Positions 49,097-60,000 of a stretch of DNA of 64,000 nt are shown here, in pieces (the stretch's first letter is position 1; the number at the start of each line of letters is the position of its first letter). Both the position numbers and the translations under genes were made by a program. The stretch spans positions 22,145,792 to 22,209,791 of the forward strand of contig CM026423.1 in the NCBI GenBank assembly GCA_014871385.1. The letters are read 5' to 3'. The notes under the pieces are model-generated. The model did not search any database. It saw nothing but the letters and a program-made list of their open reading frames with translations, and was not told where the DNA came from. This DNA comes from Ceratodon purpureus (taxonomy: Eukaryota; Streptophyta; Bryopsida; Pseudoditrichales; Ditrichaceae).

Positions 49097-52000
49097 CTAA
49101 TTTGCCATTCCTTGCGAACTACCGCTGAGGGCAGGTTGTACAGTAGGTTGGGAAAATTGACCGTCCAGCTCGGCAAAGTGCTGATGCAAGGATTGCAATC
49201 GATTATCATCGATACCCTTCTCCACGACGCGAGTCACTGGGAATTCATTCAGACACATGTTGTATGCACCGTCGTCATCCTCTAGGGCGAGTATATGTCT
49301 CCCGCTTAGCTCGCAAGCCCGGACAGAGGAACCTGTCAACAACAACAACGTCATTACAAACTGCTCATACTCATTATTTTACAATGTCTTATAATCAATC
49401 AGCAGGGTAACAATTCATAGTTTCTTGACTGAGTCATCTAAGATTACATACCGATACCACCCGTTAGGTCAAGAACAGCGCTCCCTTTCCCAGTGCAGAT
49501 TTCTATCATAGTTTCCATGAATGCCGGGGACTTTTGTTTTGAGCCACGATATGACACTGTCTCTTCGCATCGCAGTAAATTTTCATCCGTCACGACATTC
49601 TCCAGTACATCAGATGATTCAGGATTCCAATCCATCACTTTGCTTGCGATTTCGTTAAATCGGAATTTCATGTGGCTCATGGATTTTCGTCTTAGCACTT
49701 TAGCTTTGAAAAGACGCTTCTGAAGTCAGCACAAACAACACACTTAGGTTAACACCAATGTTATGAAAAAAGAACACTTGCAAAAATGCATGGCAATTTG
49801 ATTAAGTAGGCGACAGGGATAGAGAAGTTTTACCCAGAAGGGGAAAAAAGGCCTGTGGTTGATGACATAGAAGGTCCTCATACATTCCCAGTCGCTAGCC
49901 CACAGCGGAGACATGAGAGTGGGTTGCTCCTCCGCAGGAACAAAAAGCAGAATAAAACCCGTATCGGCTAGAACCGATTCCGCAACATGAAATATGGCTG
50001 GAAATGTGGTCCGCTTAACCATGTTCCACGGTGGCGTCTCAAAATTGCCCATGACTGTGACGTCAGGGACTTCGCTATTATCCGGGGTGTCACAGACAAT
50101 TAGATCGACACAATGCGGGCTCCAAACTCTATTATGCTGCCGAAGCCTTCCACCGTTAATCTACATGAATAAAGGGATTAAGTATTGTTAGAAGTTGAAG
50201 AGAACTTGTCAGACGGCGCTGGCGCCAACTATGAATATTCCGAACTCCACGGTCCATTCGCCTTGACTTATTAGGTTGAATACATAAAAAGTAAACTCGA
50301 TGTTATTTGGCGCCGGCGCCAAGCACGCAATATATGAAGTCGACATACTACCAAATTGTCAATGTCCACCACAAAACTCTAGACTTAGTGCAAAATCTAG
50401 ACAAAGTACTCTGTACACGAAATTGCATATTCCAACATACAAGTCTACACTACCTTCGAGAATGAAAGTTCATTGTGCTCACGATACTGAGTAGGCTCTA
50501 CAAGAGATAAGTCATCCTAGGGCTGGAGAGATCCAAGCTACGAACGGCGCCGGCGCCAGCATAAAGAAAATGATGACACCATCCTCCATTCGAAGAATGA
50601 TTCTTAAACAGCAACCCTAAAGTCCATCGACATCCGAGTCTATGCGAAAAGAAACTAAATATGACGGGTAAAATAACAAGCGTATAAGAGGCTGTTGGCG
50701 CCAGCGCCTTCAACTGCAACATTCTCCGACCATACCATGCGACCTGAGTTATGATACTCCAATATAAAAGGGGATCCAAATGTTATGTTACAGTTACATG
50801 AAGGACCTAACTAACTAAGTCTTAGAGAGTTTACTGATCATGAATAAGCCAAAGATTGAGACCGATTGTAGGATTTGAGCCTCATGCTTAAAAAGTCGTG
50901 AGTCTTAAAATACTGACCAACCGGACAGAACCAAATTATTGTGCGAAGTACCTGCTTGATCGCGCCCAAGAATGTAAAAAAATCCGACGGCTTCATCCCT
51001 TCGACAAATTTCTCGAAGGCAAACTTCATGGATAGTTTTACAGTCGGCGCAACGCCCTCAATCTTCAGTGCTTCGTATTTTCCAGGCAACGATCGAGCAG
51101 GATCTGATTTCTGGATCTTCTTCCCAGATTTTGAGGATTGCTTACGGTGAGACGTGCCGGTCTCCGAGGTATTCGGGTGAGGCTCAACATTAACCGGGAC
51201 CTCTTGCACGATTTTCTTTGGCCTGAGATTATGAAGGTGACCACCACTGCGACCCTCCCGATCAATGCTGCCGCTTTCTTTATCGTGTTCCTTGTAAACT
51301 GGTGCGCTACCATTCATACCCTCAACTTCCGCAATAACACCTGAAACGATACCACTAGCATCCTGAACCTGCGATAGAGACCCCTGGACCTCCTTCCCGG
51401 TTTTGTGGGCAATCATTTCCTGCAGCTCATGAAACATTACGGGAACGTAATGAGCGACGGAAGTCCAAGAGTTAGATATAGGAACGTACACTTTGTTTTG
51501 CCTACCCGACAACGCAGAAAGCAGTGTAGAGGATGGAACTACCGTGTCGCTATCTCCTGATTCCTCGTCGCTCTTTGACTTCACGAGTTCTTTAATCTCT
51601 TCAAGTGTCGCGTCGAGAGCCTCTGCCTTTTCCAAGAATGATGCCTTATCTAGAGCTTCAATCTCCTTGAGCACGCAGCTATGAACGGCCTCATCATTCA
51701 CATCTATGAACCCCTGTACATCCAGAACGTTTTCAATGTACCATCCGAATCCTTTAAGATGCGGTGGATCGAGTTTTAATATCTGCTCCTCCGTGTAAGC
51801 CCCATCTTCGGAGATCCGGAGCCAGTCAGCAAATACGGGAAACTTAGTAATATCCCCGGTCTCCCTGGGAAGCAATCTAGTTGTCTCGCATATCCAGCGA
51901 ACAAACCTCATTAGAAACCGCCGGACAGCCTTCTCTCCTAAGTTGTAGTTTGTCTGATCCTTCCAGCACCTATGCCGAACAGGGCCCCCCTCAGAAGTAA

Positions 52001-55000
52001 AGATCTCTGGAAAAAAATTCTGAAATCCGAAAACCATAACCTTGTCAAAGTACTCGTCAAAGTGAGGACGAAGATCAGTGGCATTAATAATTCCAATTCC
52101 CTTCTCTGGTTTGGATTTAGTGATCAAATCCGCAAGTAATTCGAATGCCCTGGTGGCCATCTGCGTCAAAACGGGTACAAATCCAACATCTCATCAAATC
52201 ACAAAACATATATTTAGCATAGCAATAATTCTTAGAAAACTCTCTTCGCTTACCATACAACATAAATGCGATATGAACGACCTTTATGTTACGATGACCA
52301 AACATTTGCATATTAACATAAATTAACTATAAGGCAACTACTTACAAGACTAAGAGCCGTAAATTAAACCAGAGGTACATCATCTTTCCTAAGTGAGCTA
52401 CCTGAGGCCTACCTGCTCCCACCAAGCCCTGCGATTCAACCACTTCTGAAATGCTGCCCTCGTAAAATCCAAGTCTGGAAAGTGATACCGCTCTTTATCA
52501 GCAGATGACCCATTCCAGAGCTTCAAGACTGTATGAATGTCCACCCCTTGTGCCCCTACAAGAATGTTGAGGTTGTCGATAGTCATCGCACCTGACTTCC
52601 TATATGGTGCCCGTGTGTGAGCATCGAGTTCATCAGCAAGATGGGGGTGGTATTTAGGATTGCAAAGCCTGAAGATCTTCTTCATGTAGTCTAATTTTTC
52701 TTTTCTTATATTTTGTGCGCCTTCAAACTTTGCTTTTTCAATCTGCTGAGGCGATGGATATTTTACTTCTTCCTTCAAGGCCTTCACTCCTTCTCGCTCT
52801 GCCAATGTTATCTCACGCTGCGTTGACAGACACAGAAGAGTCAGAACCTTCGAATACATCACAAGCCTAGCAAACATACGAAACAAATGAATGAACAATC
52901 GCCATTATAGGATACTAGCCATTTATTTATACAAATAGTCATGTAGAACCAGAGTTAGTCCATCAGCATAGCGAATGCTCAGTATTCGATATTCAGGAAG
53001 TTGAAATATAGACGCCACGCCTTGACATTGTCTGATCAAGAACTTTCTGAAACTAAACAACTGTAGACGCAGCAAAACTACGAAACGATCTGTGGACGCG
53101 CAAGCACTGGCTAATGGATAAAGGCTAAAAGATCAATGAACCAAAGTAACTGGGCTAGGTAAAGTTTCAGATATCCAGAATGAGCATTATTCAGATAGTG
53201 ATACTAGACAGAGTAATTCAGCATTAAATTCAACAATATTCCTCCAACTGAATAAGCTTATGGCGCTGGCACCATTTGCCCCTCGGGTGGGGATATCGAG
53301 CACTGACTTATAAGCAGATCATAGTGATTCAGAAAACCAGCATTTCTACTGGAACACATAAGCATGAGCACTAGGCATTAGGACAAAATTCTAATTAGCA
53401 GCATGACAAGTCCGATTGGTAGATTAAACAAGAAAACCGATCGATGTCTAAATGAGCTGTATATTCAGATAATGAACAGAAATTATAGTTCGAGATGTTT
53501 GAAATGCACTTGTTGTATTTCTAAATAACATGCTATATACAAAATAATTCATGGGCATCGGCAAACTAGAAGTAAGGCAATCTTAAGACTCACCTTAAAA
53601 TAAACCTCGGTTACGGCGTCGCAGGTCATCTTGTACCACCGCCCTTTGCAGACATCGTTGATTCTTGTCATCTCCTCATCAGTAAAATAGTGGCTATATT
53701 CCTTAGGATCTCTCTTCGCGATTTGCATAACCTCATACAGTACATGGGCGAGCTGCTTCTTAACGGTTGTGTTCGAGGTCCCACTGTTGCAATCAAGTCT
53801 AACTAAGGTCAGATACAGCTCCCAATGAAGCGAAAAAAATAAACTATTACTGCCTACTCATGTACGAGGTCACATCGTGATCCCAGAAACGCTGCATCTA
53901 ACCACCATATATGCAGCTTGTAATTAAAGAATATGCACTTACTCATTTATGTCGCGCATAAAATTTGATATCCAACCACGATCTGCTTCAGTGTCGTTTA
54001 AGACGAAGCAGCTTACTTTTATAGGGTCTCCGTTGTTCTCGCTAATGTGCCTCATCCATGCTAGAGCACGATGGTTGCCATCCCAGACATGCACGTACTG
54101 ACCAATAATTCTCTCGTACGTAGCTTTGTGCTCGGGATCGCTAGCGCATAGCTCCACCAAATCAGCATCGAATTCATCAGATATAGATTGCCACCTCTCC
54201 AAGTCTTCGAAACCTTCCTCTGGAAATTTTCCTGGGCTGCCGCAACAAGTGACCCAGAAATTAGTACCCCAGTTCCCGATATGGAAACCATCATAAACTG
54301 TCTGCACATCAGCCGGTAGAGCTTGTCGAACCCATGTGGTGGGTTTAAGCCGACACAGCGGAATCTCTAGGCGCAGAGGTATAATCTTCTGTATCTCCAA
54401 GTGCTTGCGGATATTAACTTGACTAAACAAAGTCTCCTGAAAGCTCTCGAAGGATGTCACAGTTGGATTGGGATTTTCGCTCCGTTCGATGGTCATCTCA
54501 AACCCTTCCTCGTTCGGAGGCTCCTTCTCGCCAAAGTCACGTTCAGCAGCACTGAGAGGCTTGTCAGCATTCTGTTTAAGCATAAATAGAGAACAGATTA
54601 GCTAGGAATATCAAAACGATAATAATCTTGCCACGACATGAGGTTTAAGAATATGGTACCATAAGAACTTAAGCATGCAAGTATTTGCATGAACGATTTA
54701 TACCATGAGAATTACAAGAAGTAACAAGCACATGCGAAGTAAGCATAGAATGGAATAGGCAGCAAAAGAGGCGAACACGGAAAGTATGAACAAGACCGCC
54801 AAAAGGATCTCCGGGAGAAAAACCATTTACATAAACTAGACTGAAAAGATGAAACCAAACGGCGCCGGCTCCCTTTGCCTGAATTCGTAAGGCATTCAGT
54901 TGATTTCATATATGTCTAAGAAAGAGTGAAGTAGAGTCGGGGATTCAGAACATAATATTAAACGCACATTCAGGGATCCTACTGGCGCCGGCGTCTGATG

Positions 55001-56489
55001 AATATCAGACATTGCAGCAATTAAACCGAGTGAAGCTGCTGGAGTCCTCAATGCACGATAGGTCAAAAACCATGTCTGCCCACTCAAGTCCTCTTAAGTA
55101 ATCGTGTTAAATTTACAATATCAAAACATGGGCAACTGCAACAGGGTTAGGAAGCAATGAGCGCCGGCACCATCTGACTCCAAAATCCAAGAATCTTTTC
55201 TATACTAATAGAGGCGAATCCAACAGAACATCACAATATCAAATGCGAGATATACTTGGAAATCCTTAACGAGACCATGGCAAAAAAACCCCTTAGAACC
55301 TTACTGAGGAAAGATAATCCATTAGAAGCTGTGTCGTCCTGTAACTGGATCTAACTACTAGGACCCACAAGCCAAGATCACTGGAGTCGACGAGTTCCAA
55401 GCCATGTCTGCCCTCGCAAGTCCATTCCATTCAACAAGATAATCCAAATAAATCATAACAAGTTCTCGAGCAGGTTGATGAGAAGCCATTCCGCGCCGGC
55501 ACCATCTGACACCCGTGGTATGTGCAACCATGCGACTTCAACCAAGTGTCCAATACTGAATTTTCTATACTAATGGAGGCTAATCCAACAGATCACTATT
55601 AAATCAAGTGCGAGATATTAAACGGGTTCTAGGCAAAATACAAGTTACAGCACATTGTTTGAGAGAGAGAGTAATCCCACCGGGTGTGTCGTCCTATAAG
55701 TTCAATAGCTCTACACGATTCTCAAGCCTCATGAAGGCTGGACCCTAAACGCAAAATCGAGATGGTGCGGACTGCAAAATACGAAAAGTTCCATGCGGAC
55801 TGCAAAACACCATGTCTGCCATCCCAACATGTCTTGAGACAACCAGATAGAATAAAATCGACGGCTAACAAAATATATACGAGGGCTCCTGCTCCTTTTC
55901 GACGTTTCCGAGCCGGCACCATGTGACTCAAACAATGTCGTGCCTAAGCTCTGTGCAGGTATGGGACTATCCTCGACGGAAAGAATTGAAGAAAAATCCA
56001 TGGAGCACGCAAAACGGGATCTTGGCGAAAAAAGACTTTCTACCTGAGCTGTGTTGCATACAAATTGTAAATAACTACAGGAATCACAAGCCTATTACAC
56101 CGCATATTAAGATCTGAAATAGCACCAACATAGACTTGCAGAAATTTGACCCAACGATGCATTTGAATAAATTCCTCTACATACGTGCGAGTTCTCACTT
56201 TAATCCTTCGAAAACATACCCTAATCAAAGAGCTGTCGCCAGCGCCATGTACCAAACGAAAACCCAGAAAGCCGAAAAGGCTCGAAATAATCCAAGAATC
56301 GCATACCTCATCTCCGACCCAAAGCGAAAACGACCCCGCCTTCTTCTTCTTCTTGAGCACGCCGCCCTCGGAGTCCGAACCGCGCTTAGACTTGCCCATG
56401 CTTGCGTACGATCCACTGCCCGAACCCCTAGCAGCGGCGGATCCAGAAAGAACTGCGTCGAGGAGCGATGGCGCAGACAACATGTTCAC
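49097..56489 (-). CDS. ParB-like domain fused to beta-class DNA methyltransferase, 8 exons, 1,148 aa
   Basis: Exons (minus strand) are 56,489-56,307, 54,571-53,943, 53,783-53,594, 52,817-52,413, 52,160-50,952, 50,160-49,834, 49,719-49,452 and 49,332-49,097. Every donor is GT, every acceptor AG, all phases agree and no stop occurs. Residues 1-61 are Ser/Gly/Lys-rich with a KKKKK nuclear-type signal. Residues about 110-260 resemble the ParB/sulfiredoxin fold, with VWDGNHRALAW (D225-R229). The central ~400 residues are charged and of low complexity. The C-terminus has the order motif IV then motif I expected of beta-class N4-cytosine/N6-adenine methyltransferases: VDLIVCDTPDN (D896-N900) and VLDLTGGIGSSV (from 1063) followed by GRHILALEDD. 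Motif IV is normally (D/N/S)PP(Y/F/W); here it is DTPD, with TPPW 18 residues on, so catalysis is uncertain. ParB-methyltransferase fusions are typical of bacteria and phages. It is divergent from the transposase at 57,064. Confidence 0.75.
54960..56000. repeat. Diverged repeat array inside intron 1 of the ParB-methyltransferase gene
   Basis: At least three units, beginning near 54,984, 55,161 and 55,494 with a partial one at 55,908, share in order a GCGCCGGC(A/G) word with CATCTGA, TTTTCTATACTAAT, GAGGC.AATCCAACAG, GTGCGAGATAT, GTGTCGTCCT and CCATGTCTGCC. Each unit starts with a decayed form of the palindrome. The array accounts for much of the 1.7-kb intron. Confidence 0.65.
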
Positions 56490-57063
56490 CTCTTATCTAA
56501 AAAAGACCCGACTAATGAAGAAAACCAAGAGGTATAGTTACACCAATAAGAATAGTCCACGATCATGACACGAGTAAGAGGGCACGAGAGAGAGGTAATG
56601 GTGACTGTGAGGATTGGGTCAACTGAGGTGCTTCTATTTATACTTGACCGGGAATTATCCACGCGTCTTATCGAGGTCACAGAGTTCCGTTGAAACAAGT
56701 TTCTCATCCGTTGAAGATTTAGATCGGCAGGTGGAGGACGTTAAAGATTTCGGCTAAATGTTACTGTTATAGACTTCGTTGCGATACTTAAATTTTCCTA
56801 ATCACATTTTGACGGCTACGGATTAATAAGTTTGAATCCGACCGTTTACATGAGCACTTTTGTGATTACACGCCATATCTAATGGATAATCCCGTTGTAA
56901 TCTGTTGAACAAACTCCATTTAGAATTTGTATAGAACATTGACCATTCCCAGTCGATCGACGTCACTTACACCTGAGGATTTAGTTCTCGAAGCCATCAC
57001 CTCCAGGTCTGCCCGAAATATTAGTTACAACTCCCGTGGTTATTGTATGTCTAAAGTTGAGAA
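56490..57063. promoter_or_regulatory. Bidirectional promoter region between methyltransferase and transposase genes
   Basis: Only 574 bp separate the two divergent start codons. On the minus strand, TATAAATA (56,633-56,640) lies about 145 bp upstream of the ATG at 56,489, a plausible TATA box. I see no equally good TATA box for the plus-strand gene. No palindrome copy lies in this interval; the nearest is the variant at 56,235. Confidence 0.5.
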
Positions 57064-60000
57064 ATGGCGCATACCAGTAAGATGATTTTACGCTTAGCAG
57101 GGGAGCTTTCACATTTGAAGTATTCGTCAACCGAAGCAGATATAGAAATTCCAGAGCTAGAACTCGTCTTGGCCTTCGGTTTGCAAGAGAGCACCATCCA
57201 CGTTAAGCAAATAGATATGCAGGGTGCGTTCAGGGGGGATTATTGGCCCAATGAGAAAGATGGTCAGTCTAGATTTAGTTTGCCAGTTCTTGATGGTGCC
57301 TCGTTCATTGTATTTGGTGAGAAAAATCTCGATCCCTCACGGGTTAAGACTGCAGCTGGTATTGTTGCAAGAACACCCATACCACTAATTGAGCTAGACG
57401 ATTCATCTGACGACACAAATAGCACGAGTAGCCAGATGTCATTTCACAGCAACGAGTTACAAGGTACAACTTTAACATCGCATGTTCCCGATCGGCTGGA
57501 AGATTATCCAATTGAGCGAATTGACGACACGCCAATTCATGGTGGCCAGTCTCCTAGACTAACATCAAGACCACAAGCTGGAGATGGATTCGCCCCATCG
57601 ACAGGACTTAGAATCGAATCCCCAGAGGCTCATATGGAGGGCCCGTCATTGCTCGACACTGCATGCGCATCAACACCCAGTCTTGACAACAATGAAGGCC
57701 ACGAGATAGAGGATATATCGTACCCGAGTATCCATGGAGCGAAGGTTGTCACCGCAGCGGAGGAAGACTCCACTTTACCAGGTAGTCGGTCCATACTACC
57801 CCTTTTAATGGGCTTGGCACTCCGGGGATGTACAGGGGAGTTAGCATTCTTGCCATTCGCTGATTATGAAAAGACCAAATGCAATTATCTTCCGATGGCC
57901 TATGATGGTAACATTATTTTTGAACTCCCACCGTTGATAGACGATGATACAATCTCAACAGACATTTCTTTTGATGGTCATCCCTGGGTGAAGTCGAATA
58001 GTTATAAGTCAAACCTCATCGAGGATGCAGGCCTCCGTGTCCGGAAATCGTTCTGTGGTGGTTCCTTCATTTGCAGAAGTCCAGAATGCGGCCACCTCAC
58101 CCTGCATGGGACACCGAACACGCTTTTTTGGGATGGCCGATGCCAGGCCAAGCCGAAAGCAGGAATAGTCCCAATTGATGGTGATTGGAGGTGCTCGTTT
58201 TGCCGGTGGACTCCTACTTGTGTGTCGCAGTGCTCCTGCATACTATGGGTCATTCACCACGAGTCTGACCTCTACACTCGAGCAGTTGTTCATACTGGCA
58301 GACATTCCCATCCATCACCTCCCGGGAGAAGTCGGGAAGCATACGCCAACATGACAGTCACCATCCAGAAATACCTTGACAAAAACCCCTGGCTCATGGA
58401 TGCGCCAGGTTGGGTTGGGTTTCGTTGTGCTCATAGGAATTTCCTTGATTTGATAATGCACACAACCACTGTTGAGGAGCAAGAATTTTTGACAGAATCG
58501 CAGCTCAATGAGATTCTTGAAACTGCTCCACCATACCACGACAAAGGACGGGTTAAATATGTTGTGACGAAATTCAGATCTGACCAAGAGCGCTGTATTT
58601 TTGCTCTGAAGAAATACTCACGATACAGCTATATCCAAGACAGCCACTTTCCAGGTCAGTCCCACAATGGAATTAAGTTTGTGTTCAAAATGTCAACTGT
58701 GGGCGTAGGAAGCGGTGTTGCCATTGTGCAAAGGATGACATCTGGGGATCTCAAAGATTCATTTATTATGTTTGATCATATCAAACGTGTTAATTTGTGG
58801 ACAACAATGGCCGCGCACGTATATGACCACAACATTGGTAGGCTGCTTACCATAGCAGTTTGTGAGATGAAACTAGAGAACACGGAAAACCAAGTGAAGT
58901 TTTGGGAGCTACTGATAGAGACTGTAGTTCATAGTGGTCATCCTCGTCCAAAGTTCAAAGGATTTATGGCCGATGCAGCTCCAGCAAATTATAACGCAGT
59001 CAAAAAGGTCTTCGGCCATTCAGAGGGATTGGATGGCATCGTGGGGGACGAGGAACCAGTTCTTAACCCGAATGATCCAATCCTTCAAACATGCTACTTT
59101 CATTTTGTTCAAAGTATTCGCGATCATACGAACAAGTGGGTACATGAGAAGTACCGCACTCACCACGTAGAACTGTGTAAGCGATGGGCAGCTGCACCTA
59201 CCAATGAGGAATTTCGGGAAATTGCGTTTGAACTTGAAGAGTTCTGGACTAACTCAGGAGCTGTGCATAAGGACAATCTTCGAAATATGATGGCATGGAT
59301 GACATGGTGGATGGCAAGGCGCACTCTCTTTGCATATCATCATCTCAATGAACTTGAGCTCGACCTCGAGAGAGAAGCACTGGTGCCTAATACAAATCTC
59401 TGTGAAGCAGTCCATAGTTCGATGTGGGCAACTTCGGCAAGCGGATTCAAAGTGAAAATGGATTTGTATACCGTATGTGCGGAAGACATGACTAGATCGT
59501 TACTCCAACAACAATTCTGTTTGGCTGCTTCTAAGGGACTGTTGCGAGGCACCGGTCCATCGAAGGCCGAGTTGATGTGGCGGAACGCAGCCAGGTCTCA
59601 TAAACCTGAGCGGGTTGCCCTGGCAGTGAAGGCAGCTGTTGAGGGTACGCCGTTTCATTCTCGTGGTATGGGGTTAGAAGGGGATTTGGACCGCACTCAG
59701 AGTGTGAGATGTCAGTCTCGACCAGGAAAGCGAAGAATGGCACGATCTCATAGACCAGATAAGGATAGCCGAAGCATAAGACCTCCTCTCAGACATCAAC
59801 CACCAAGATATAAGAACTCGCACGACCAAGATATACCGCAAGCTGGTTTCGAGGGGTTTGAGTCGAATCCAACACCTAATCCGGTGACCCAGGCAGAATT
59901 CTCATTCGCTACTCCATCACCACCTCAAACATTTCAAAGGAATCTGTTTGACTCTTCTCCAGTGTCCAGGTCGCATTTGCGGCAGGATTCAATACAGGAT

